Assembly: GCA_902522775.1 (NCBI GenBank)
Contig: CABYWQ010000003.1
Location: 117,800-181,799 of the forward strand
DNA length: 64,000 nucleotides
Reading direction: 5' to 3'
Origin: Eutrophosalina sp902522775
GTDB lineage: Bacteria; Bacteroidota; Bacteroidia; Flavobacteriales; Flavobacteriaceae
The position numbers and the translations under genes are program-made. The notes below the pieces were generated by a model that was not told where the DNA came from, searched no databases, and worked only from the letters and a program-made list of their open reading frames with translations. This document shows positions 44,659-52,413 of the stretch, one piece after another; the stretch's first letter is position 1, and every line of letters starts with the position of its first letter.

Positions 44659-45030
44659 ATGAGGAAAATTTTAAAAAATTCTGACATATTTGGTGCTATA
44701 TCTTCAACATTGTGCCTGTTCCATTGTGTAGTTACCCCATTTCTATTTTTTGTTCCGTTTTGGTGGTCTGGGTTAAATTTTGCTTTTATTTTAGTTTCCC
44801 TTTTTGCAGTTTACTCCTCCGCCAGAAAAACTTCAAAAAAAATCATGAAACCATTGTTTTGGTTTGGTTTTTTAGTTCTTTCATTTTTAATCTTGAATGA
44901 GGAATATGGAACATTACATCTACCTGAGCTAGCTACTTACATTGCAGCATCAAACCTTGCATTTTTACACATTTATAATTTAAAATATTGCCAGTGTGAC
45001 GATGAGGAATGTTGTGCTGGTAAAAAATAA
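44659..45030 (+). CDS. MerC-family membrane protein
   Basis: 123 aa membrane protein of the MerC mercury-transport family. The first helix contains STLCLFHCVVTPF with Cys19 and Cys23 around His22, the usual ligand pair of MerC. Two or three more helices follow, and the C-terminus is Cys-rich (YCQCDDEECCAGKK). No merA, merR or merT/P is present, so mercury resistance as such is not supported. Standalone MerC-like proteins in Bacteroidota are of uncertain role and may transport another soft metal. It converges with the HDAC-like gene, with a 3 nt gap. Confidence 0.85.
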   Translation: MRKILKNSDIFGAISSTLCLFHCVVTPFLFFVPFWWSGLNFAFILVSLFAVYSSARKTSKKIMKPLFWFGFLVLSFLILNEEYGTLHLPELATYIAASNLAFLHIYNLKYCQCDDEECCAGKK

Positions 45031-45033
45031 TTT

Positions 45034-45936
45034 TTAAAAATAAATTTCTTTTCCTAATCTGAATGTATTGCAGTGGGCCTCTATGATATCTTGAATGTTT
45101 TCTGAGTATCCTCCACCCATGCTAATTTGTACAGGAATGTTATATAATTTACATATACTCAATATAAAAAGATCTCTTTTTTTACAACCTTCAATACTAA
45201 GACCTAATCTTCCTAATTTATCAGTTTTAAGAATATCAACACCAGATAAATAAAATATAAAATCAGGTTTTAGATTATGAATTAAATTAGGAATAACATT
45301 TTCTAGCTTTTTTAAGTATTCGCTGTCATTAGTTTCATCATCAAACTCAACATCTAAATCACTTTTTTCTTTTTTAAAAGGATAATTTTTTTTTCCATGA
45401 AAAGATAAAGTAAAAACATTTTCATTATCATTAAAAATGGAAGCAGTTCCATTTCCTTGATGAACATCTAAATCAATAATCAAAATTTTTTTTGCTAAAT
45501 CATTATTTAATAGGTAGTTTGCAGCAATCGCTTGGTCATTAAGCATACAAAAACCTTCTGCTTTATCATAAAAAGCATGATGTGTTCCTCCTGCTATATT
45601 CATAGAAATCCCATTTTTAAAAGAAAACTTTGTGCATTCTATAGTTCCTTGAGCTATTTTTCTTTCTCTTTCAATTAGAAGCTCACTCATTGGAAATCCA
45701 ATTGGCCGAATTTCTTTTGCAGAAAGAGATTGAGATATTAATTTCTCATAATATTTTTTACTATGAGTTAAAGTGATATCTTCTTCTTTTATTAAGCCTG
45801 GCTCAAAAAAATTTTCTTTAGAGAGTGTATTTTCGGAAATTAATTTTTTTGGAATTAAATCATATTTTTCCATTGGAAATCTATGATTTATTGGTAGAGG
45901 GTGTTTATATATTTTACTGTAAGCTACTTTAAGCAT
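45034..45936 (-). CDS. Histone-deacetylase superfamily protein
   Basis: 300 aa enzyme of the HDAC/acetoin-utilisation (AcuC)-like superfamily, zinc-dependent amidohydrolases. Key segments are NIAGGTHHAFYDKAEGFCM (the His-His pair), IDLDVHQGNGTA (Asp-x-His zinc ligands), SGVDILKTDKLGRLGLS (third zinc Asp and substrate site) and the C-terminal SMGGGYS. Bacterial members deacetylate polyamines or protein lysines; the substrate here is unknown. The gene ends 3 nt from merC and starts 41 nt from the GH15 gene end, on the same strand as GH15. Confidence 0.92.
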   Translation of the reverse strand: MLKVAYSKIYKHPLPINHRFPMEKYDLIPKKLISENTLSKENFFEPGLIKEEDITLTHSKKYYEKLISQSLSAKEIRPIGFPMSELLIERERKIAQGTIECTKFSFKNGISMNIAGGTHHAFYDKAEGFCMLNDQAIAANYLLNNDLAKKILIIDLDVHQGNGTASIFNDNENVFTLSFHGKKNYPFKKEKSDLDVEFDDETNDSEYLKKLENVIPNLIHNLKPDFIFYLSGVDILKTDKLGRLGLSIEGCKKRDLFILSICKLYNIPVQISMGGGYSENIQDIIEAHCNTFRLGKEIYF

Positions 45937-45976
45937 AAATAAAATATTTTACACATGAATAAAATGATTATAATTA

Positions 45977-47767
45977 TTAAGAATTAAAATTAAAAGCAGT
46001 TTCAATTAGAGCTAAATGAGAATAAGCCTGAGGAAAGTTTCCAAGTAATTCTTTGGATTTAAAATCGATATCCTCACTAAATAATCCTAGGTGATTACTA
46101 TAGGATAATAGTTCATCAAACATTTTTTTAGCTTTTTTCTTTTCACCTATTTTATAAAGACTATCAATAAACCAAAAAGTACAAACTGTGAAAGATGATT
46201 TAGGTTCACCAAAATCATCTTTGTTTTTATATCTAAATAGAAGCCCATCAAACATGAGTTCTTTTTCAATTGATTTTACTGTTTTGATAAACTTAGAATC
46301 AGAAGCTTCAATAAATCCATAACTCTCCATTAGCAGAACAGATGAGTCTAAATCTAGAGAGCCATATGATTGAGTGAAAGCTTGCTTTTTTTCAGACCAG
46401 GCATTTTTAATAATATCATCATGAATTTCATATCTTAATGATTCCCATTTTTTTGCTTTTTCACCTCTTTGAATTAATTCCGATATTTTAATTGCTCTAT
46501 CAACAGCTACCCAACACAAAAGTTTTGAAAAGGTAAAATGCATATCTTTATTTCTAAATTCCCAAATACCCTTATCGGCATTTTTCCAATTTTTATTAAC
46601 CGACCATACAATTGACTTTACAATTGACCAAAGTTGTTCATGTTTATAGTTATCATCTTGAAACTTTAAAATTTGAAAATGAATAGCATCCATTAAAATT
46701 CCATATATATCATTTTGTTTTTGAAAGTACGCTGCATTTCCAACTCTTACTGGCTTTGAGTCCATAAAGCCCGACAAATGATCTAATTTTCTTTCTGTCA
46801 AAATTTTCTCACCGTTGATTCCATACATTATTTGAAGCTTTTCATTTTTATTAGGAATCAGATTTACGATAAAGTTTATGAAATTATTTACAATATTTAC
46901 ATGCCCTAGTTTCGTAATTATTTTTATAACCATTGAAGCATCCCTAATCCAACAAAATCTATAATCCCAATTCCTAACTTCACCAATTGTTTCAGGTATT
47001 GATGTAGTTGCAGCAGCTAGAACGGCTCCTGTTTTTTCAAAAGTAAGAAGTTTCAGAGTGATCGCACTTCTGTTGATTTGATCACCGTAATTTTTAAAAT
47101 ATGGATTCTTATTTGTCCAATTAAGCCAATAAACTTTTGTTTTTTCAAATTCAAAATAGATACTTTCAAAACTTGGAATATTTATTTTTTCGTTGTAAGA
47201 AACACAAAAAAATATTTTTTCATCAATAGTAATTTCATTATAATCTAAAATGTCTTTTTTATTAACATTTGTATATAAAAAAAGTGTTTCATAGTTTTTA
47301 TCTTCAACTATACTTACTATGAAGTTTTTTTTAATGTATTTTTTTGTTTTTCCAGAAGAATATTCCAATTTTGGATCATAATTAACCTTTATTTTCGGAT
47401 TACCCTTAATTGGTAAAAGAATTCTATGAATTTCAGGTGATGAATAAAATGTGCCATCATCATTTTTAAATCTTGGCATATAATCAATTAATTCAAATTC
47501 TTCATTATCATTTTTAAAATTAGTTACTAGAATAGCTGTATTCTTATAATAAGTTTGTTTAATTGAAAATGATTCATCACAATTTATTTTAAAAGATCCA
47601 CCAATCTCATTATCAAGAATTTTTCCAAAAACTGAAGAAGAATCAAATTGTGGTAAACAACACCAATTAATTGAGGAATCTTCAAAAATCAATGCTGAAG
47701 ATTTACAATTTCCTACTATACCATAATTAAGTAGAGATTTTTTTGCATGGAGTTTGTTGCTATACAT
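45977..47767 (-). CDS. Glycoside hydrolase family 15 (trehalase/glucoamylase-like)
   Basis: 596 aa cytoplasmic enzyme of GH15, inverting alpha-glucosidases that include trehalases. The N-terminal segment YGIVGNCKSSALIF then INWCCLPQFDSS is the typical start, and GAVLAAATTSIPE plus WDYRFCWIRDAS carry the first conserved active-site region. The second catalytic region is GIWEFRNKDMHFT (general acid/base Glu). LDSSVLLMESYGF and NFPQAYSHLALIETA come near the end. Its gene is divergent from OtsA-OtsB by 17 nt, so trehalose degradation is the most likely role. No signal peptide is seen. Confidence 0.9.
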   Translation of the reverse strand: MYSNKLHAKKSLLNYGIVGNCKSSALIFEDSSINWCCLPQFDSSSVFGKILDNEIGGSFKINCDESFSIKQTYYKNTAILVTNFKNDNEEFELIDYMPRFKNDDGTFYSSPEIHRILLPIKGNPKIKVNYDPKLEYSSGKTKKYIKKNFIVSIVEDKNYETLFLYTNVNKKDILDYNEITIDEKIFFCVSYNEKINIPSFESIYFEFEKTKVYWLNWTNKNPYFKNYGDQINRSAITLKLLTFEKTGAVLAAATTSIPETIGEVRNWDYRFCWIRDASMVIKIITKLGHVNIVNNFINFIVNLIPNKNEKLQIMYGINGEKILTERKLDHLSGFMDSKPVRVGNAAYFQKQNDIYGILMDAIHFQILKFQDDNYKHEQLWSIVKSIVWSVNKNWKNADKGIWEFRNKDMHFTFSKLLCWVAVDRAIKISELIQRGEKAKKWESLRYEIHDDIIKNAWSEKKQAFTQSYGSLDLDSSVLLMESYGFIEASDSKFIKTVKSIEKELMFDGLLFRYKNKDDFGEPKSSFTVCTFWFIDSLYKIGEKKKAKKMFDELLSYSNHLGLFSEDIDFKSKELLGNFPQAYSHLALIETAFNFNS

Positions 47768-47774
47768 ACTTTTG
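47742..47774 (+). promoter_or_regulatory. Promoter of the OtsA-OtsB gene, inside the GH15 5' end
   Basis: TTTG (-33, 47742-47745) is followed after 21 nt by TACTTTTG (-7, 47767-47774), matching the Bacteroidota consensus. The predicted start lies a few bases before the ATG at 47785. The -33 element lies within the first codons of the divergent GH15 gene, so expression of the two genes could interfere. Confidence 0.55.
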
Positions 47775-47784
47775 CGAATTGAAA

Positions 47785-49998
47785 ATGGTAAAAAATGTAA
47801 TTGTATCGAACCGTCTTCCGATCCAGGTAACTAAATTAGAAAATTCTTTTCAAATAACACCCTCTTCCGGCGGATTAGCTACTGGAGTTAATTCAATTAG
47901 AGATGAAAGTTCAGTTTGGATTGGTTGGTCAGGTATTAAGTCCGAGGATTTTACTGATGATTCTAAGTTAGAAATTGATAAAGCTTTAGCAGCTCAAAAT
48001 TTAATTCAAATTGATCTTAATTCAGATGAAATTGAGAAGTACTATTATGGCTTGTCAAACAAAAGCTTATGGCCTCTTTTTCATTACTTTATTGATTTTT
48101 CAAAATTTAATGAAGATCAGTGGAATAGTTATTATGAAGTAAACAAAAAATTTTGCGATGTAGTTATTTCAAATGTATCAACCAACGGAACAGTTTGGGT
48201 CCATGATTATCAGCTTATGCTTCTCCCTAAGATGATAAGAGACAAAAGACCCGATCTTTCTATTGGTTTTTTTCTTCACATACCATTCCCCTCTTTTGAA
48301 ATTTTCAGAATTTTTCCAAGGAGAGAGGAACTTTTGAAAGGTATATTAGGAGCAGACCTTGTAGGTTTTCACACATACAATTACGAAAGACATTTTATAA
48401 GCTCAATAAAAAGAATATTAAGAAAAGATGTGAATTTTAACCGAGTATCTCATGAATCTCGTGAAGTTACTGTGAACACTTTTCCAATGGGAATTGATTA
48501 TGATAAATTTTTTAATGCTGCTAAAATTCATGAAAAATTAAAGAAATCACAAGAATCGCATTTAAAGAAACAATTAGATCTTCACAAAAAGTCCTCACAA
48601 AAGAGTAAACTAATATTATCAATTGACAGACTAGATTATACTAAAGGAATACTCAATAGAGTAAAAGCATTTGAAATTTTTTTAGAAAAACATCCACAGT
48701 ATTTAGAAAAAGTTAGGCTTGTAATGCTTACTGTTCCCTCCAGATCAGATGTTTTAGATTATAAAAATCTTAAAAAGGAAACAGATGAATTAGTAGGAAG
48801 AATTAATGGAAAGTTTGCAACTGTTAATTGGACACCTGTTTGGTATTATTATAGAGCAATGGATTTTGACGATCTAATTGACTTGTACATGAATTCTGAT
48901 ATTGCCATGATAACTCCTTTAAGAGATGGTATGAATTTAGTTGCAAAGGAATTTGTTTCAACTAGAGTCAACTCTGATGGTGTACTTATTTTAAGTGAAA
49001 TGGCAGGTGCTTCCATTGAACTATTTGATTCCGTAAGAGTAAACCCTTTTGATTTAGATCAAATGGCTGATGGAATTTGTGAAGCATTAGAAATGTCCAA
49101 AAAAGAGCAAACAAGAAGAATGCGTACTATGCAAAAAAGACTTTCACGGTATACAGTTCAAAGGTGGGCTGAAGATTTTATGAAAACACTCTCTAAAAAA
49201 TCAGATCCAAGCTCTGATCATAAAACCACTAGGATAAACAGAAATTTAGAAATAGATGTTTGTAAAAAATTCAAAAATTCTGATAAACAAATTTTATTTT
49301 TGGATTATGATGGCACTTTAGTCGAATTTAAAAGTGATCCTGCATTAGCTGTTCCCGATAAAAAATTAATAAAATCACTGAAATTAATCAATAAAAATAT
49401 TAATCTAGATATTTTTATAGTCAGTGGAAGAGATCAGAATTTTTTAGATAAAAATTTTGGAAAATTGAATATTAATTTAGCAGCTGAGCATGGAAATTTT
49501 ATAAAATATTCTAATTCCAAAAAATGGATATCAAAAACTAATGAAGATATTAAATGGAAAAATGACGTATCACCAATTTTTCAATCATTCACTGATAATA
49601 CACCAGGTACATTTATTGAAAATAAAAAAAATACGTTAGTATGGCATTACAGAAAAACAGATCCTGAATTGGCTAAAAGAAGAATAATTGAATTAAAGAC
49701 AGTACTATCAAGTCTAATAACCGATAAGATTAGTGTTATTGATGGTAATAAAGCATTGGAAGTAACTAACGTTTCTGTTAATAAGGGTAATATTGTCAAT
49801 GAAGTCTTAGCTAACAATGATTATGATTTTATTTTTTGTTGTGGTGATGATACTACTGATGAGTATATGTTTAATGCTCTTCCTGAAAATTCAATTTCAA
49901 TTAAAATTGGAGAAAAAAATACTTCTGCACGTTATTACGTAAGATCAACTTTGGAGCTTAAATCAATCCTTTCAAATTTTATAAAAAGTGATAAATAA
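47785..49998 (+). CDS. Fused trehalose-6-phosphate synthase/phosphatase (OtsA-OtsB)
   Basis: About 737 aa bifunctional enzyme that makes trehalose from UDP-glucose and glucose-6-phosphate. The GT20 synthase domain (about 1-465) has VSNRLPIQV, WIGWSG, WVHDYQLMLLPKMIR, LSIDRLDYTKGI and LRDGMNLVAKEF. The HAD-type phosphatase domain (about 490-730) has LDYDGTLVEF, IVSGRDQ and GDDTTDEYMF. The ATG at 47785 is the start; an upstream ATG at 47743 adds 14 residues that overlap the divergent promoter. Its position next to GH15 gives a synthesis/degradation pair for trehalose, an osmolyte or stress metabolite. The next gene overlaps by 11 nt. Confidence 0.95.
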   Translation: MVKNVIVSNRLPIQVTKLENSFQITPSSGGLATGVNSIRDESSVWIGWSGIKSEDFTDDSKLEIDKALAAQNLIQIDLNSDEIEKYYYGLSNKSLWPLFHYFIDFSKFNEDQWNSYYEVNKKFCDVVISNVSTNGTVWVHDYQLMLLPKMIRDKRPDLSIGFFLHIPFPSFEIFRIFPRREELLKGILGADLVGFHTYNYERHFISSIKRILRKDVNFNRVSHESREVTVNTFPMGIDYDKFFNAAKIHEKLKKSQESHLKKQLDLHKKSSQKSKLILSIDRLDYTKGILNRVKAFEIFLEKHPQYLEKVRLVMLTVPSRSDVLDYKNLKKETDELVGRINGKFATVNWTPVWYYYRAMDFDDLIDLYMNSDIAMITPLRDGMNLVAKEFVSTRVNSDGVLILSEMAGASIELFDSVRVNPFDLDQMADGICEALEMSKKEQTRRMRTMQKRLSRYTVQRWAEDFMKTLSKKSDPSSDHKTTRINRNLEIDVCKKFKNSDKQILFLDYDGTLVEFKSDPALAVPDKKLIKSLKLINKNINLDIFIVSGRDQNFLDKNFGKLNINLAAEHGNFIKYSNSKKWISKTNEDIKWKNDVSPIFQSFTDNTPGTFIENKKNTLVWHYRKTDPELAKRRIIELKTVLSSLITDKISVIDGNKALEVTNVSVNKGNIVNEVLANNDYDFIFCCGDDTTDEYMFNALPENSISIKIGEKNTSARYYVRSTLELKSILSNFIKSDK

Positions 49999-51373
49999 CT
50001 TATCTAAAGAAGATTATTTTAAAAAAGAACTTTTTCAATTATATTCAAAAATTAAAAATCTTCCTAATAGTAGATCAGTTCATTATGCAAGAAATTTAGC
50101 TGCTACGCAATTTTATAAAGTTTTCTTAAATGCAAGTCTGATTATAAAGGGTTCTGAAAACTTACCATACCAATCTTCATCAATTTTCATTTATAATCAT
50201 TTAAATACAAATCCTGAATATGAAATTGATTTGGATTTTCAAATTACCCTCGATAGTCATTTCATTAGTAGTTTTATTCTCAATAAATATTATAAAAATC
50301 CTGGTATTAGAATTATAAGAAATTCATTAACATCGGAAAAAAATCACTCAAACTATTACAATAAATTTGATTACATAAGAGTATATTCTAGAGATTTTCT
50401 TCCAAAAAATATTACTAAAAAAAAATTAAAAGATTCTAACAATGATTTTTTTAAAAGATCTTTAAATGAATTAAAAAATAACAATAGTATAATAATTAGT
50501 CCTGAGGGGGTTTCGTGTGAAACTGAAAATTCGCCAGGAAAATTTAAATCTGGTGCTTTTAAATTGGCTACTATGTCAAGAATTGAACCTTATATAGTTC
50601 CCATAGTAATGGTAAATTTTGATAAAATAATTTCTAATAGTACCCTAAAATGTGAAATTCTAAAACCTTTCAAAATGAGTGATTATGGAATTACAAGTCC
50701 ATATGATCCTAATTTGAAGAATGTCGTAGATATTATAAATAAAAAGTATGTAAAACAAATTAAGAGTTTGATTGATTTTAAACTTGATTTTAAAGATGAG
50801 ATCTCATTATTAAAAAAGAAAATTAAGTTAAAAAAAAATAAAAATGATCTAATTGTTTTATATGGAAGTTCAACATTAAGATTATGGAAAAACTTTGATG
50901 AAGATTTTGAAAATTTTAATACACTGAATCTAGGTTTTGGTGGATCACAAATAAGTAATATGATCGATAATTTTGAGGATTTATTTAAAGAAATCTCACC
51001 TAAAACAATAGTACTCTATTGCGGAGGAAATGATTTAGCAGTTGGACTTGATCCTGATGAGATTTTTAAAAAATTTATTTTTTTAATTAAAATGATTAAA
51101 GAAAAATATAAAAAAATTAAAATTATCAATATTCAACTTAAACCTTCCATTGAAAGAATTTCTAAAATGGATAAAATTAATTTATTAAATAAACTAATAT
51201 CAGATCATTTTAAAAAACGAAAAAATCTAATTCAGTTAAAATGTTTTGAGGATATTATGATAAATGGAGATGTAGATGAAACCTTTTTTTTAAGGGATGG
51301 TTTACACTTAAATGATAAAGGATATGAATTAATATCTCAAGAATTAAAATACCAATTAAATAATGATTATTAA
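49988..51373 (+). CDS. Fusion of PlsC-like acyltransferase and SGNH hydrolase domains
   Basis: 461 aa protein from a GTG start overlapping otsAB by 11 nt. Residues 60-215 resemble the PlsC/LPLAT acyltransferase fold: IYNHLNTNP (motif I region) and SPEGVSCETENSPGKFKSGA (substrate motif). The canonical NHx4D lacks the Asp (Pro at that position), so catalysis may be altered. Residues 287-450 form an SGNH hydrolase: GSS (Ser294 in block I), GGS near 318, GGND at 346-349 and DGLH at 437-440 carry the blocks I, II, III and V. The combination of acyl transfer and acyl ester hydrolysis in one chain is unusual. A role in acylation/deacylation of a trehalose- or lipid-linked product is inferred only. 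Confidence 0.75.
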   Translation: MINNLSKEDYFKKELFQLYSKIKNLPNSRSVHYARNLAATQFYKVFLNASLIIKGSENLPYQSSSIFIYNHLNTNPEYEIDLDFQITLDSHFISSFILNKYYKNPGIRIIRNSLTSEKNHSNYYNKFDYIRVYSRDFLPKNITKKKLKDSNNDFFKRSLNELKNNNSIIISPEGVSCETENSPGKFKSGAFKLATMSRIEPYIVPIVMVNFDKIISNSTLKCEILKPFKMSDYGITSPYDPNLKNVVDIINKKYVKQIKSLIDFKLDFKDEISLLKKKIKLKKNKNDLIVLYGSSTLRLWKNFDEDFENFNTLNLGFGGSQISNMIDNFEDLFKEISPKTIVLYCGGNDLAVGLDPDEIFKKFIFLIKMIKEKYKKIKIINIQLKPSIERISKMDKINLLNKLISDHFKKRKNLIQLKCFEDIMINGDVDETFFLRDGLHLNDKGYELISQELKYQLNNDY

Positions 51374-51536
51374 AGATTTGAATGGAAGAGATTTTGAAAT
51401 CTTAAATTTAAAAGAATTCAAACATCATATTATAAAATATCATACAAATAATGGCTTACCTGATGGTAGTATTCATGAAGAAGACGGTTATTATTTTAGA
51501 GTTGACAAAATTTTTTTCAAGGAATTATTTACTTGA
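51363..51536 (+). CDS. Small 57-residue protein, unknown
   Basis: ATG at 51363 overlaps the end of the fusion gene by 11 nt, stop TGA at 51534-51536. The protein is polar with no membrane helix and contains GRDFEILNLKEFKHH and EEDGYYFRVDKIFF. It overlaps the opposing DNA glycosylase gene end by 8 nt. I do not recognise a family. The overlap with the upstream gene and coding-like composition support it, but its short length leaves doubt. Confidence 0.45.
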   Translation: MIIKDLNGRDFEILNLKEFKHHIIKYHTNNGLPDGSIHEEDGYYFRVDKIFFKELFT

Positions 51537-52149
51537 AAAAAATCTTATTTTCGATTGAATACCAAAGTAAAAGTGCAGCAATGGTTCTATATGGTTTCCA
51601 ATTTTCAGTAATTGATTTTATAATTTTAAAATCGTCAATGGAATAATTTTTTTTTATACTATTTACTAATGCTAAATCCCCAAAAGAAAAAATGTCTTTT
51701 CTTAAACATACAAACATCAAAAACATTTCACAAGTCCAAATACCAACACCTTTAATTGAAATTAGTTTGTTTATTATCTCCTTATCAGATAAATGATTGA
51801 TTTTGATTTCATTTTCACGAAAAAAAAGTAAAACATTCTTCATGTATTCTACTTTCCTGTGAGAAATTCCAATTTTTTGAATTTTTTCATTTTTCATTTT
51901 CAAAATTTCGTCATTTGATTTTTTTGAAATTATTTTTGAAAATTTATTCTTGATACTAATAGCAGCTTTGAAACTTATTTGTTGCTCAATTATCAAATTA
52001 CATATTGATAATGCATAATTTGAATTATACCTATCTAGGGGATTGATTTTATCTCCAAATTTTTCTATTAAATATTTTAGAACTGGATCATTGGACAGAT
52101 GATCATAAGCTTTTTTTATTATAATAGGGTTATTAATTAGGTCAGCCAT
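51529..52149 (-). CDS. HhH-GPD DNA glycosylase (AlkA-like)
   Basis: 206 aa helix-hairpin-helix DNA glycosylase that removes alkylated bases. The HhH motif is LISIKGVGIWTCEMFLMF (about 127-144) and the catalytic Asp lies in SFGDLALVNS (about 154-163), the family GPD loop. It is shorter than E. coli AlkA (282 aa) and lacks its N-terminal domain, matching the small AlkA-like 3-methyladenine glycosylases. No signal peptide. It lies close to a photolyase-type gene, so this is a small DNA-repair neighbourhood. Confidence 0.88.
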   Translation of the reverse strand: MADLINNPIIIKKAYDHLSNDPVLKYLIEKFGDKINPLDRYNSNYALSICNLIIEQQISFKAAISIKNKFSKIISKKSNDEILKMKNEKIQKIGISHRKVEYMKNVLLFFRENEIKINHLSDKEIINKLISIKGVGIWTCEMFLMFVCLRKDIFSFGDLALVNSIKKNYSIDDFKIIKSITENWKPYRTIAALLLWYSIENKIFFK

Positions 52150-52287
52150 TATTTAGAACGAAAATAATAATATCAAATTTAGCGCCTAGTATTATACAAG
52201 CTAAAAATAAATTTTTAAGTAGTGATTTGTATTTTAAAATGATGGCAAAGTTTTTGAAACATATCACGAGATTAATAAAAATTAATT

Positions 52288-52413
52288 TTGAAAAAAATTA
52301 ACCTTCCTTCTAAAATATGTGTAAAATGTAATTTACCATTTAGTTGGAGAAAAAAATGGGAAAAAAATTGGGAAAATGTTAAATACTGTAGCAAAAGATG
52401 TAGAAAAAAATAA
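52288..52413 (+). CDS. DUF2256-type small zinc-finger-like protein
   Basis: 41 aa protein read from a TTG at 52288 to the TAA at 52411-52413. It reads KICVKCNLPFSWRKKWEKNW then YCSKRCRKK. This is the DUF2256 pattern: two Cys-x-x-Cys/Cys-x3-Cys pairs around a WRKKW core, probably binding zinc. DUF2256 genes are known to sit next to cryptochrome/photolyase genes, as here. The photolyase reading overlaps its last 38 nt if started at 52376. Confidence 0.82.
   Translation: MKKINLPSKICVKCNLPFSWRKKWEKNWENVKYCSKRCRKK

Noticed and set aside
44659..45030. Mercury resistance operon
   Set aside because: Only a MerC-like protein is present; merA, merR, merT and merP are not in the window.
47743..47784. 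Upstream ATG for OtsA-OtsB
   Set aside because: It lies in the divergent GH15 gene and the promoter, and the conserved synthase domain starts after 47785.
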